Below, one piece after another: positions 47,815 through 60,755 of a stretch of 64,000 bases of DNA (positions within the stretch are counted from its first letter, which is position 1; every line of letters starts with the position of its first letter). Made by a program: the position numbers and the translations under genes. Source of the DNA: Tupaia tana (lineage: Eukaryota; Chordata; Mammalia; Scandentia; Tupaiidae). Under the pieces are notes generated by a model, which worked only from the letters and a program-made list of their open reading frames with translations, was not told the origin of the DNA and made no database searches. Location of the stretch: positions 83,192,990-83,256,989 of the forward strand of contig JAKSZU010000016.1 of assembly GCA_026018925.1 (NCBI GenBank), given 5' to 3'.

Positions 47815-49750
47815 TGGGGGCGGCAGGTGGCACGGTTAGTTTCTAAAGGCTCTGGACTCCTACATGGCTGACCATGGTTTGAGCCACAGGTCAAAACTGA
47901 AAAGTAATGATAATAAATAACTTTTTAAATGTAGTCGACCACGGTGGTTTAAACTCATGCTGGGCATGTATGCGTGTGTGCCCAAGATTCCGCGAGAATA
48001 GAGTAGGGATTGCAGCATGGCCATCCCCCTGGGGAGTGATTTCTCACTTTCTGTCTCTCTGTCTTTCCGGGGAGTGCACACGCCCTAAAGCAAAAACCCT
48101 CACAAAAAAAAAAAAAAAAAAAAAATCTAATTGTCAGTCCCATCTCACACCTTGCACTTACTAGACAATGAATAGCTGAAAAGAGGGCCAACCCATGGCC
48201 TGGTGGCTGAGGGAGCAGGAGCCAACATGACTGACTGCATGGTTCAAGTCCTGGATCAGTGACTTGAAAGACACACGGGGTGCATGTGTACGGGTAAGAG
48301 AAGAAACTGCAGCGTGGTCACGCCCACTGGGCAGCGCTTTCTCCCTCCCCCTCCTTTCCTCTCTAGAGAGAGCATGCGCCCTCCGGCAAACAAAGCAAAA
48401 AATGCTGTAGGAGTGCGCGATAGGGAGCTCCTCAGAATACAAAGCCAGACCTGGAGCAAGGTCACCCGCTCCCACGTGACTGACTGTGTGTGCAGCTGTG
48501 CCCAAAATCCCAAGAGAAATTGAGAAAAGATTGTGGTGTGGCCGTCTCCCCCGGGGGTTGGGGGGTGCTTTCTCACTTCCCCCATACCAAATTATAAAAA
48601 CTAACAGGCCTGAGTTAGAAACTAACAGCCTCAGCTTCCAGCTTGTTCGTTGTGTTACTTTGGGCAAGGTATTGGACTTCTAGCCTCAGTTTCCTCATCT
48701 ATACAACCGGGGTATTAAAATCCACTTGGGCAGCCCCATGGCCTGGTGGTCCAGAGAGCTGACCTCCACATGGGCCATGTGGTTGGAATCCTGGCCCCAA
48801 AGCATGAGACGGGGGTCCAAGTTCCCGACAGGATGGAGAGAGGTGAAGGGATTGCTGTGTGACCACACCCCATGGGGGGGTGCTTTCTCCCTCTCTCTCT
48901 CTGGAGAGTGCGCGCGCACCCTCTGACAAATTAAAAAAGAATAATAGGGGGACCAGCAGTTAGCGTAATGGCTATGTCGCTGGACTCCCACGTAGTCGAC
49001 CGCGGTTCGAGTCCCAGACCCGGCGACTTAAACTCACGCCAGGCGCGTGTGCGTGCGTGCCCAAGATCCCGAGAGGAGAATGGAGAAGGGATTGCGGCGT
49101 GGCCATCCCCCCTGGGGGGTGATTTCCTGCTTTCTATCTCTCTGTCTCTCTCTGTCTGTCTGGCGAGTGCATGCGCCCTATAGCAAAAACCTCTCAAAAA
49201 AAAAAAAAAAAAAAGAGAAAAAAGAATAATAGGGACGAGCAGATGGCAAAATGGTGACATCACTGGACTCCTTAGTAGTTGACAGAGGATCAGAGTCCTG
49301 GACCTGGCGGCTTAAAACTCACGCCAGCTGCCTATGTATGTGTGCCCAAAATCCTGGGAAGGGGAATGGAGAAGGAATTGCGGGGCCATCCCCCCTGGGG
49401 GGGCTTTCTCACTTTATCTTTCTGTCTCTCCCTGTCTTTCCAAAGAGCGCACATGCCCTATAGCGAAAAATCTCTCTCTATAAAAAAACTGAGTTGGGAC
49501 CAGTAGATGGTACAGTGGTTATGGCGCTGGACTCCCATGTAGTTGACCAGTTAGAGTCCTAGATCTGGAGGCTTAAAACACACCAGGCGCGTGTGCATGT
49601 GTGCCAAAAAAGAAAAAATTGCCGAGAGGAGAATGGAGAAGGGATTGTGGCATGGCCATCCCTCCTTGGGGGAAATTTCTTGCTTTCTATCTCTGTCTCT
49701 CTGGCAAGCGCACGTGCCCTGGAGCAAAAATCTCTCCCTAAAAAAAATAA
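47815..49750 (+). repeat. Plus-strand SINE cluster (A, B, C)
   Basis: B head fragment 47815-47890; headless A 47930-48125; family C 48183-48405; C-type partial copy 48405-48600; family C 48728-48940; A 48950-49215 (little diverged); A 49230-49490; A 49496-49750. Seven or more elements share one orientation. Confidence 0.82.
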
Positions 49751-49974
49751 ACCCACCCAATGAGTTGTGGAGAGGACAAGCGATGTTTACATGGCACTTG
49801 GCCGCCGCCTGGCAAAGCAGCTTCCCAACAACCAGCAGCTTTTATCACAGTCTCAGCCACCCTTCTGCCCAAGCCACTGTCAGGGGCTGCTGCTGGGCTG
49901 CTATCTTGGGCGCTGAGACAGAGCAGGGCAGAGCAGGCTGCACCCTCTCCTCCTCAAGGAATGAAAAACAAACA

Positions 49975-50150
49975 CAGAGGCCAGCAAGTGGCGGTGATTA
50001 AGGCACTGGATTCCTGCGTGGCTGACCACGTTCAAGTCCTGGACCTGGCAGCTGGCCTTCTCACTTTCCCTCTCTCTCTGTGTTGAATGCATATACCCTG
50101 TTAGAAAATTGGAAAATAGCAAGTAGAATTAAATAATTCTAAAAACAAAC
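49975..50150 (+). repeat. SINE A/B intermediate
   Basis: B-type short body with an A-like end (GAATGCATATACCCTGTTAG). The following 50150-50700 holds no recognised feature. Confidence 0.75.
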
Positions 50151-50714
50151 CCACGAACTAGGGGAAGACCAGGGTTAAAACAGGCAGGCAGGGGTAGGTA
50201 GGGCAAATTATAAAGGATATATACCAAGTGGTCAAAGAAGCAGGAAGTGGCAGCAGCTGCAGAATGGAGTGGGGGGAAGGGAAGTGGCCGGCGGCAGGTG
50301 GATACTCCTCACTGGACTATAGGCAGGCAGTGCAGGCGGATGGAAAATGGCTAATCACCCAAACAAAGACGGGGCCTATGACAGGAGAGGAGGGGAGGGA
50401 GGAATTTTGGGCTGGCTCCGCCCTGTCCCCTCCCCGCGCCCTCTAGGAGCCCTGGCCTCCTTGGTCGCGTGAAGCAGCAGCGGCCAGCGCGGTGTCCCCA
50501 AGCTCGGCAGTGGCTGGCTGGCTTCATGGTACTAACTAGCGCTCTGGAATGGGCCTTTGGGAAGAGGGACCCTGAGCTGGGTCAAAGCTGGGAGGGTACC
50601 TAAGCCGAGAGCAGTGCGTCTGGGATGCCGGAAGGACACAGGCTTGGTGGGGTACATGCTTCGAGCCAGGGCCCCAGGAGACAGAGCTGCAGGGAGCGCG
50701 TGAATTCCAAGGCC

Positions 50715-50720
50715 TTTAAT
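50715..50720 (-). terminator. Polyadenylation signal of ZNF205
   Basis: ATTAAA on the minus strand, about 160 bp past the ZNF205 stop codon. Confidence 0.65.
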
Positions 50721-50878
50721 CTGTGCTGAGGGCCGGCCCAGGCGGCTCCTCCACCGGCCCCGCCCACCCCATGCGCACTCCTCCCGGCTCCCTGCCCGCC
50801 CTCGCTCCGCCTCCTCCCTCGGGGCCTGTCGCGGCTGCCCTGGGTTCCCCGGAAGCTCCCTTCCTCCCTTCCCGCCTG

Positions 50879-53800
50879 CTAGGTGGGAGCAGGTGGGGGT
50901 GCGGCCAGAGCTCCCGCCGCGGCGCCCAGCATCAGCATGGCCAGGGCCTTGGGCCCGGTCGTGTGGATCTTCTCGTGCCGGTGCAGGTTGGAGCGGCGGC
51001 TGAAGCTCTTGCCGCAGAGCGGGCAGGAGTAGGGCCGCACGCCGCGGTGGGTGCGCTGGTGGGCCGTGAGGTGCGAGCTGTGGCTGAAGCTCTTGCCGCA
51101 GTCGAGGCAGTGGTAGGGCTTCTCGCCCGTGTGCGTGCGGTTGTGCGCGATGAGGTTGGAGCGCTGGCTGAAGCACTTGCCGCACTCGGGGCAGGGGTAG
51201 GGCTTGACCCCGGTGTGCGTGCGCTGGTGGGTGACCAGGGCTGAGCTCTGCGTGAAGCACTTGCCGCAGATGGCGCACTTGTGGGGCTTGGCGCCCGTGT
51301 GCGTGCCCTGGTGGGTGACCAGGTCCGAGCGGCGGGTGAAGCGCTTGGCGCAGCGGTCGCACACGTAGGGCTTCTCGCCCGTGTGGATGCGCTGGTGCTG
51401 GATCAGCGTCGAGTGGTGGCTGAAGCTCTTCCAGCAGGACGGGCAGGTGTAGGGCTTCTCGCCCGTGTGGATGATCTGGTGCTGGATGAGGTGCGAGCTG
51501 CGGCCGAAGCGCTTGCCGCAGTCGGTGCAGGCGTAGGGCTTCTCGCCCGTGTGCGTGCGCCGGTGCGTTACCAGGTGCGAGTGCCAGCTGAAGCCCCTGC
51601 CGCACTGCTCGCACCTGTAGGTCTTGCTCGCGTCGCTGTCGGCGGCCAGGCCCTCCTCGCCGCTCTCCGGGCCGCCTTTCTCCTCTTCGCTGGGTTTCTC
51701 GGGCTCGCGGCCCACCGGGGTCTTCGAGGGACTGGCGTGGGGAGGAGTTGGTTTCGACAATCCAGCTTCTGGGGAACCAGGCTGCCCCTCTCCGGCTGGC
51801 CCTGAGCTCTGGCTCCCCCGCAGGACAGCCTCCTGGGCCTGGCCCGCCCTGGCTCTGTGCTTGCCATCCCCAGGGGCTGCCTGGGACCCGGTGGGCACCT
51901 CCTTCCCCACCTCCACAGCTCCTAGAAAAAGAGAAAGCAGCTTCCAGGCTTGAGTATGGGTGGTGAGGGCGTGGCCGGGTTGGCCAGCCAATGGGTAGGG
52001 GCTGGACCTAGGGACCCAGAATGCAAGAGCCCCCTTCTGCAGCAGGGTCTGTCTGCTGGGCCCCAGTTAGAGACCTGTGTCTGCACCCGCAGAATTCCCC
52101 AGAAGAGGCCCCAGCGCTCACCTGTGTGGGTGCCTCTCTCCCCCTCCTCCATCCACTGGCAGGAGCTCAGGCAGGAGCTAGAGGTCTCGCCCTTCCCCTG
52201 CACTTGGGAGGCCCAGAAAGGCCTGCTGAAAGGAAACCCTGCCCAGAAAGAGACATGTGCTCGCACGGAACTCCCAGCAGTGGACACCACCTCCCCGACA
52301 AGGAGTGAAGGGGCTGAGGCTCCAGGGAACGCGGGTAAAATAAAGTAGGCCTGGAAGTCACCCTGGACCTGACACTGGCCTGTCCTAGTGGTTAAGGGAG
52401 CCGGATGCCATAACTGATGAGATAGGGGGCGGGGGTTGAGTCCCAGCCCCAGGAGCTTGAGGGCCATGCGGGGAGCATGTGAGCATGCCCCAGGTCCCGG
52501 CAGGAAGAAGAGGTGGAGAAGGGGTTGTGAGGTGGCTGGGCCCGACTGGGGGTGCTTTCTCCAGGTCCTCCCCCATCTGTGTCTCTTGGAAGAGCACACG
52601 CACCCCCTGGCAATTAGAAAACAAATCTTTTTGGGTAAAGAGTCTGCCCCCGCGGCAGGGCAGCTGCCAGCTCTAGCCTCTTCAGTGCCGTGTGGCTGGG
52701 TCTGAGCAACAGAAGTAGATGCCGAGGGGCTGGCAAGGCCTTTCCTCAGCACAGTCCCAGCCCGGGCCCACCGAGGACCAAGAAATCAGCAAGGAAAGGA
52801 AAGTGTCAGACAACCGGTGGTTTAAGGTGCTGGTGAGGCCTGCCGTGGGCTGCATACGGGAGCCAGGTGCCCTGTGCTCTCCTAGGACTTGCCTAGACTG
52901 GTCGGCCTGGGCCCTGGGGAACATGAACGATGCTGATTAGCAAGCTGGAGATCATTCCAGGAGGGCGCAGGCGGCCAGTGTGACCCACTGGGTCCTGGAA
53001 CCACCTCTGGAGTCGCTGGTGGACCGCCAAGCCCTGGGACTCCTCCCGGACTAGCAGGTGTGCAACAGCCATGTGCTGACCGGCTGGGGCAGTGACACCG
53101 TGTGGATGAACGCCCTGACTTCTCCGTAAGCTCCCGCAAAAATCACAGCAAGGGCCTGGGGGCCAGCAGATGGCATAGCAGCTGTGTCAATGGACTCCCA
53201 CAGAGCCGACTGTGGTTCGAGTCCAGACCCTGTGACTTGAAAATCACACTGTGTGTGTACCCAAAATCCTGAGAGAATGGAGAAGGAACTGCAATGTAGC
53301 CATTCTCCCTGGGAGATTATTTCTCACTTTCCCTTTCACTGTCTCTCTCTCTGGCAAGCACACATGCTCTAAGGCAAAAACCTCTAGGGAAAAAAAGAAG
53401 ACTCAAGCCTGAAATTGAGTCAAAGCCCTGAGATTTAAACGCTTACTCATGAGAAAGCAAGGAAGGAGGCCTCTCTGGGAGGATGGGCGAGACCCCAGAG
53501 TCTGCTGGGCATGGCAAGCTCAGTGCTTCTCTCCTGGCCCCGGAACATGAGCTCTGCTCAGCCCGTCCGGAGCTGGGCCTTGGGCCAGCACCGCCCGCCT
53601 CGCGGCCACAGCCACACAGGGTGAGCTAACACGAAAACCTGGATGGCTCCAGCCACATCAGTGTGCGCCAGCCATGTCTGGCTCTGGTCCTTGCATGGGG
53701 TCGGGACATGGCCATTGCGTGGAAGGTTCTGGTTCTCTAGAACAGCACTGTCAGGTGACGGGGAGGGACAGGGAAGGAGGCCGAGCCAGCGGACGCCAGC

Positions 53801-56194
53801 GGCAGCACAGCCCACTTCTCTGACCAGGGGCCCGGGACTCGGGAGGCCCTACCGCCGGGTGGCCCTACCTAAGGACAGCCCGTTTCTCTTCTGCAGGACG
53901 TCCCTGTAGAAGCTCTGCTGCGTGTGGTCCAGCCGTCCCCACTCCTCCCGGGAGAGGTACAGAGCCACGTCCTCAAAGGTCACTGGCATCTGGAACAGGA
54001 AACACCCACTCTCTGGTGTACGCCCTGCACACAGTGGAGGGACGAAGGCACCAAGACAGGGTCGACACCGGAGCCCAACCCACTGTCTCAAGCAAGGCCT
54101 GCCTCAGATCTGCTGAAGTGGGGAAGCCACTCAACGATGGCCTTTTCCTTTTTGGGGGAACCACAGGTAATGCTCAGGGTGTCCATGCACCTCCCTCAGC
54201 TGAGACCCAGATGACAACAGACACCCTCTCTCCACTTCCTTCTGCTTTTTCTCCAGCTTTGGCCGGGCCTGGCCATGGGTCCGAAAGGATTGAGTGTAGC
54301 AGGGGTGGAGTGCCACGTGGGCCGGGCAACAGCGCCTGGGACACTCACCTGGGACCAGGCAGTGAGGAGAGCTGCGGCCATCTGCCGGTCTCTGGCTCTC
54401 CCCTCGCAGGAAAGCATGGGGATCCCAGAGGAGGGGATGGCTGCAAGAGGAGAGGGGGCCTCAGGGGGGCTGGCTGGACCCTGCTGCTCCCCAGCAGCCT
54501 CAAACTCCAGCCCCGACCTGACCCAAGAAGAGGGTCACACAAGGGCAGGCGGATACCTGGGGCCTCTTGCCATGACCCGGGCTGGAGTACTTCCCTACCC
54601 CCAGAGCAGGGACCCTCCACTCCACCCACAGCTGCCTGTCCTACTGAAGGACAGCCCCTCCTACCTGTACCAGGCAAGAACAGCACTTTCTCCTTCGAGC
54701 CACGGCTCAGGGGTGCCCAGCCCCGTGCACTGTGAGCCCTGTCCTCCTGCAGCACCCCCTCGGGGTGCAGCTCCTCTGGCTCCGCCTTAACGTTCAGTGA
54801 CTCCTGAGCAGCCCCTAAAGGCACTGTCTCCTCCGACCCAGAGACCGCTTCTTGACAAGGGTCCTTGTTCAAGGCTGTCACTCCTGGAACCTAGGAATGA
54901 CAGCCTCCATCAGCACCCAGATGGAGCTCTGCATGGGGGGAGGGGTCCCACAAGGGGCAGACCTCTAGGCTGTCAGGCTGCACACCCAAATGTAAGGGTC
55001 TGCTTGAAGGGTGGTCTAGCTCTTTCCCCTCGCCAGGTGCCCGCAGCAGAAGGTCTGTCACGCTGTCGCCACCTGGTGCGGTGCGAGGGCAGCCCACGTG
55101 CAGTTTCTGCCTCTGTGAGGACTGCTGTGTTCAGTATCTGAGAAAACCAGGTGCAGCGGGCTGCACAGCATCCCTGGAAACATGTCTGCCTCGTACCATG
55201 GACCCCTTATTTGGAGAAAAGCTAGCTGGGAGCATCCTGGGTTCAGAGCAGGCCCCAAGTCCAATGGCATATGTCCTTACAAGACTAGAAGGGGACAGAG
55301 ATGGGAGTGACACACAGCGAGGACACCGGCGGCGGCGCGGAGCTGGAAGAGGCAGGAAGGAGCCGCCCAGGGCCCTGAGAGGGAGAACAGCCCTGCTGAC
55401 ACCTCGGTTTCGGACTTCTGGCTCCAGGACTGTGGAAGAATACATTCTGGTTGCCTTAAGCCCCAGGGCGGCAGTAACCATTACCGCAGCCACAGGAAAT
55501 GGACACACCAAGGCTTAGAGACTCAGCCATGGGATCCTGTCATTTCCCTGGCATGGGGAGAGCCCTCAGCACCACCCACAGCACGGGACCAGCCGGCTTG
55601 CTCCTGGGAACTCACACCTGTCCTCCACCCCTGAGTCTGGAAGAGAAAGCCCCTCCGGCCAGGAGCCAGCGAGCCCGGGTGCCAGTGCAGCACTGACCTG
55701 CGGGCAGCTCCTGCCCAGCTGCCTCCTGCAGAGTGGTTAGAGGTGATGCAGATAACGGGGGAAAGCTCAGCTCTGGAATGTTCTGGAAAACAGAGCTGCG
55801 ATCGCTACCTGTGTGCACTTGACAAGACCCCGTCAGCAGGAATGTGGCATGTGAGGCGGCGGGGAACCAGGGAGTGTGTAAATAACCCTGAGGAAGGGAA
55901 CAGCAAGGGACTCCGTTCTCTGTACCTGTGCTAACACCCCTGCGATGCTGTTGAAGGTCTGCCTGTCTCGGGGTTCTGGCCTCAGACCACATGGGATCTG
56001 CTATGGGCGAGGAGCTGCTTATAGCCCCCGTGACCTGCCGACACAGGTGGGGACGGCAGGGTCGTTGTGATCTCTACAGAAGACATGCCTGGTTCCTAGA
56101 GGCTGGGACTTGCCCGAGGTCACACTCCTGGCCTGGGCTGACTCACACTTCTGTGACTCCAAGCCCAGAGACCCCAGTTCCGTGTGAGTGGCAA

Positions 56195-56229
<35 letters not shown>

Positions 56230-56621
56230 GCAGGCGTGGGAAGGAGGGCTGTGGGCTGAGCGGGAATGATGACGGGGTGGTCCCAGGTGGAGGGGAGGAA
56301 GGAGTAGAGAAGGCTGCCCTGCGTGCTCTGGGCACTGCTCAGAGGGAGGGTCTCCCTGGGAGGACCCTCGAGTAGCCCCTGCCATCTCTGTGGCCACTGA
56401 TCACGGCTTTCACCCGCAAAGCCCAACAGTTAGGCAGCAAATGCCAGCGGAGGTTTTCCCCTGGCATACCATCTTCTCGGCTGCCTCCCCCAGAACCCCT
56501 CCCACCAGCCCTAACCCCTCTCCATACGCCCCCAGAAGTCCAAGCAGCCGCGGGGTGCCCCTGGCTCCGTCCATACCTCCTGGGCTCGGGCCTCCCCAAT
56601 GCTCCCGCCGTCTGCAGACAT
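50879..56621 (-). CDS. ZNF205: ZNF205: KRAB-C2H2 zinc finger protein
   Basis: Six coding exons (56621-56577, 54890-54665, 54440-54349, 53989-53869, 52238-52122, 51921-50879) join in phase to 547 codons; human ZNF205 has about 554. The first exon encodes MSADGG, as in human. A KRAB-type box lies at about residues 122-161 ([19 protein letters not shown]). Eight C2H2 fingers fill about 302-520, followed by an Ala/Pro-rich tail ending PPPAPT. The protein is expected to bind DNA in the nucleus and repress through KRAB. Introns carry family C and family A SINEs. The first exon is only 45 bp, and its choice rests on the MSADGG match and phase. The gene faces the same way as ZNF213 and CASP16, about 14 kb upstream of the ZNF213 CpG island. 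No defect seen. Confidence 0.95.
52375..52635 (+). repeat. SINE family C in ZNF205 intron 4
   Basis: Head TAGTGGTTAAGGGAGCCGG, body with GCCATGCGGGGAGCATGTG, GGTGCTTTCTCC, and ACGCACCCCCTGGCAA end. Confidence 0.75.
53160..53400 (+). repeat. SINE family A in ZNF205 intron 4
   Basis: Head GGGGCCAGCAGATGGCATAG, GGTTCGAGTCC, pyrimidine tract, GCTCTAAGGCAAAAACC and an A-rich tail. Confidence 0.85.
56197..56228. repeat. (AC)16 microsatellite
   Basis: An uninterrupted run of 16 AC units in ZNF205 intron 1. Confidence 0.97.
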
Positions 56622-57350
56622 TTCTCTATTTTAGAGCTCCAAAGAGCCGCCGAGTCGTTCCTCCCTCTTGTCGCCCAAGCCCTCTCTGGGCCCCCCTCCA
56701 GCCAGGAGCCTGTAAGGGCAGAAAGAAATCAGCCAGGATTTCCTGGGCACCTGAAACCTTCACGCCAGGCCAGAGCGCCCTGTCCCAATGGAAAATAAAG
56801 TCTCCCAGATGCTGCCGACGGCCCACCGTCTACAGAGTTCTCCGCGCTCGCCCTGAAAGAGCGCTGTCGTGCTGTCTATTGTCGCGGCAGGAGCCCCATC
56901 CCCGTGCAGCCCGCCCGGGAGAGCGGCCGAGCCCAGTCGGTATTCCGGCACCAGAGCAGGAAGTTCTGCAGGGACCCTACAAAGCCAGGGCTGGGGGACC
57001 CTGCCTGCCACAGCCAGAGGGAGGCCCCCGCCCCCGGACATGCACCCGAGCCCGGGCCTGCCTTCCGCCCTCCGGGGGTCCAGAAATCGACCTGCCCGCT
57101 CTCGGCAGCCTCCACGACTCGCCATCCCGTCGGTCCTGGCAGGTGACGCCCTTCGCCTTCTCTGCCGGCCCGAAGCCTTCCACCTTTGACCCACCCCTCC
57201 TGCCGGCTGCTCAGCTGCCCGGGAGCCGGGCACCCTCCCAGCACCCCCTTCTCACCGAGGTGACAGCAGAGGGGGCACCAGGGGCGGTGGGGCCCCCTCG
57301 CCAGGAAGGGAGTCTCCGCAGGCTGCACAGGGTGGGCGGGGGAGCCGGGT
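56380..57350. promoter_or_regulatory. GC-rich region around ZNF205 coding exon 1
   Basis: GC-rich with moderate CpG around and upstream of the first coding exon. A 418-codon open frame on the opposite strand runs through it but crosses the ZNF205 exon antisense and shows no domain. Confidence 0.45.
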
Positions 57351-57639
57351 GGAGACTGGGATTAGGGACAACAGGAAGTCCCACCCAGATCCCGTTCCCC
57401 ACACAGCAGCATCCCCGACTCCGAGGGTTCCGGGTTGGGGTCCCAAGCACAGGAGGCACCTGCTCTGGCCAGGAGCAGACTCCCGCCCTGGCAATGCTCA
57501 TGACGATTGTTTCACCAGTACCTGCGCGTGACCCCGCAGAGCAGGGCCCCTACGCGGAGAAACGAGAGGATGCACGTTGCGAAGCGAATCTTTTCTTTGG
57601 GAATCGTTTTTTTTGTTTGTTTGTTTTTTGGTTTTTTTT

Positions 57640-58805
57640 GGTATAGGGCCCAAGATCCAGGACTTGAACCACAATTGACTACATGGGAGTCCAGCGATGA
57701 AGCCATTACACCAACCGTTGGTCCCGAGTTTTTTGTTTTTTTTAGTTTTTTTTGAGAGGTTTTTTCGCTATAGGGCGCGTGCGCTGGCCAGACAGAGAGA
57801 GACATAGAGACAGAAAGCGAGAAATCACTCCCCGGGGGGATGGTCACGCTGCAATCCCTTCTCCTCCATTCTCCTCTCGGGATCTTGGGCACGCACGCAC
57901 TATGCGCCCGGCGTGAGTTTTAAGCCACCGGGTCCGGGACATGAACTGCAGTCGACTACGTGGGAGTCCAGCGACATAGCCATTACGCTAACTGCTGGTT
58001 CCCTTTTTTTTTTTTTTTTAAATTATTTAATTTGGAACTGGCAAGTAGTGTAGTGGTTAAGGGAACTGGACTCCTACATGGCTGAACACCTTTCGAATCC
58101 CGGACCTGGTGGTTTGCGTTCTCACTTTCTCTCTCTCTCTCTCCCTGTCTCTCTCTCTCTCTCACTCTGTTCCTCTCTGGTCAAATTAAGATAAATAAAT
58201 AAATAAATATAAGTAAATAAAATAGAGTTTAATAATTCTTTAAAAAATTATTTAATTTTATTTATTTAATTTGACCAGAGAGGGACCCAGTGTGAGAGAA
58301 AGTGAGAAAGCAAGCCGCCAGGTCCAGGACTCGCACGGTGACCAGCCATGTGGGCCCTTAACCACCACCTTAACCTCAGCCAGCATCCTTAACCACCGTG
58401 CCACCTGCCAGACCCGCCTGGCATGAGTTTTAAGCGGCTAGGTATGGGACTCAACCGCAGTGGACTACAGGAGAGTCTAGCGAGGTAACCATACGCCACC
58501 TGCTGGCCCCACTCATGCTTCTTTCTTTCTCTTTCTTCCTTCCTCCCTTCCTCCCTTCCTTCCTTCTGGAGAGGATTTTGCTATAGGGCGCGTGCGCTCG
58601 CTAGACATACAGAGAGAGACAGAAAGCGAGAAATTAGGGGGGATGGCCACGCGGCAATCCCTTCCTCTCCCTTCTCCTCTCGGGATCTTGGGCACGCACG
58701 CACATGCGCCCGTCGTTAGTTTTAAGCCACTGGGTCCGGGACGCGAACCGCGGTCGACTACATGGGAGTCCAGCGACATAGCCATTATGCTAACTGCTGG
58801 TCTCC
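57640..58805. repeat. SINE cluster
   Basis: A minus-strand head remnant (57650-57725); A minus 57738-58002; B plus 58030-58245; B minus 58246-58412; an A minus fragment to 58510; a C/T tract; A minus 58560-58805. Confidence 0.85.
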
Positions 58806-58969
58806 CATCATGCTAATTTCTAATGAGCAGGATCAGGCCAGGTTGGAGGTGCGAGCGATGCAGAGGTGCAGCCCTAGAAGGAAAGCGTCACGACTGGGGA
58901 AAATAAAGAAATACGAGCGAGGTGAAGACAAACGAGCATAAGCAGCAGCAGAGCAAGGTCAAACACTGA

Positions 58970-59280
58970 GAGGAAGAAACCGGAAGTGTCCGTAGGTGTT
59001 GGAACCGTGTAGCGCCCCCAGCAGCTCTGCAGCCAGCGGGACTCAGCAACGACCCCGCTCCGCTCCGGGTCGGACGCACGCCCACGGGCCAGCCGGTGAT
59101 TGGCTAGCTCGCTATGGCCCCGCCCCGCCCCGATGAGCCCCGCCCTCACGTGCGCGCCTGCGTCCGCACCCGGGAGGATCCGCTCCACAGACGTGAAGGG
59201 TCACGAGCGCCGGCCTCTCCCAGCCGGTGTCCCCGCGTTTCCCATCCGGCTGCCCATTGTAACTTCCGGTTTATTCAGTT
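58970..59280. promoter_or_regulatory. CpG island, probable ZNF205 promoter
   Basis: CpG-dense, with an ETS-type CCGGAAGTG near 58979, ATTGG at 59099, stacked GC boxes (CCCCGCCCCGCCCC near 59118) and an inverted ETS site ACTTCCGG near 59262. The distance to the ZNF205 3' end (about 8 kb) matches the human gene length, so transcription on the minus strand probably starts here. Confidence 0.6.
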
Positions 59281-59629
59281 GTCTCGTGGAGCCCCAGCTG
59301 TACTGGCCGGGCTTGGGTCAACCTGAGCAAGGAGGACCGCTGGGGGAGGGCGCCCCGGGCCTTGAGTTGCCTTCAGTCGGTCGTGGGAACTCCGAGGCTG
59401 CCTGCCAGAGTGCCCTTCGCTGGAAGCCCGGGAGAGCCGAACCTCGGGGAGAGGTCCCAGGGCATTCAAACCCCACACCTGCTCTGCGCTCTAGGCCAGG
59501 CTCCCTGGACGGGAGTCTACCCTGACACTCACCTGCTTTGGGTGTTTTGTTTTCGTTTAAAAAATCAGAGTACACTGCATGCTGGTGACTACGTTTGGTA
59601 GTCTGTGACATTTACCTTAAAAGGGGGGG

Positions 59630-60150
59630 ACCGGCAAGTAGCATAGTGGTTAAGGTGCTAGACTCCCATATGGGCAACCATGGTTTGAGTCCTGGACCTG
59701 GTGGCTTGCTTTCCCACTTTCCCTCTTTCTCTCTCTGATTAAGATAATAGTAATACTAATGATAAATAAAGTTAATTCTTTATTAAAAAGAAAAGGGGGA
59801 GGGAGCTGGCAGGTGGCATGGTGGCTGAGGTGCTAGACTCCCACATGTCCAATAGTGGTTCAAGTCCCAGACCTGGCAGCTTGCATTTTCACTCTCTCTC
59901 TCTTTCTGATCAAATTAAAATAAATGAACGAGTAAATGACATTATATAATTATTTTAAAGAAACAAAACTGTTCAATGTAGGTGTTGGTACGCGGTATGA
60001 TGGTTAAGGTGCTGGACTCCCACATGATTGAATGTGGTCTGAGTCCCAGACCTGGTGGCTTGCTTTCTCACTTTCTCTCTCTCTCTCTCTTTCAAGCATG
60101 CATGCCCTGTAGCAAAGTAAATGGATACAATTAAATGAATAATTCTTTAA
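59630..60150 (+). repeat. Three plus-strand B-type SINEs
   Basis: Copies at 59630-59790, 59800-59960 and 59985-60150. The third has a B body with the A-type end (CAAGCATGCATGCCCTGTAG then CAAAG). The stretch 60150-60460 is unassigned. Confidence 0.85.
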
Positions 60151-60464
60151 AAAGAACTATTCAATGTAAAATACAATGAAATAAAAGAAAGAGGTGGAGA
60201 ATGCGCTGTGTTGCCAGGCTATTTTTGATGTGCAACTATGCCTATCACAAAACTTGTTGAACCAGGTACCTGGTCACTTCCAGTTCTGCTCCTGGGCCCT
60301 GCAGCACCTGACGCTGTCCATGCCGCTATTAAGAAGCCTCGGAGACCACATCTGAGCTCACTGAGCTTGCAAACCGGAGGCACTGCTCCTGGAGGAGTCT
60401 CCCCAGCCCCAGGCAGCTGGATCGAGGCCAGGCAGCCTCTGCATCTCGCTGCTGGCAAAAACAG

Positions 60465-60755
60465 CCAGCAGTTAGCGTAATGGCTATGTCGCTGGACTCC
60501 CACGTAGTCGACCACAGTTCGCGTCCCAGACCTGGTGGCTTAAACTCATGCCGGGCGCATGTGCGTGCGTGCGTGCCCAAGATCCCGAGAGGAGAGTGTA
60601 GGAGAAGGGATTGTGGCGTGGCCATCCCCCCTGGGGGGTGATTTCTCGCTTTCTGTCTCTCTCTGTCTGTATGGTGAGCCCACGCACCCTATAGCAAAAA
60701 ACAAACAAACAACAAAAAAACAAACAAACAACAAAAAAAACTCTCCAAAAAAAAA
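60465..60755 (+). repeat. SINE family A, full copy
   Basis: AGCCAGCAGTTAGCGTAATGG head through ACCCTATAGCAAAAAAC, with an unusual A/C-rich tail (AACAAACAAACAACAAAA). No gene is recognised between it and 61150. Confidence 0.9.

Noticed and set aside
56390..57646. 418-codon plus-strand frame
   Set aside because: It runs antisense through ZNF205 exon 1 into a SINE, has biased Pro/Arg composition and no domain.
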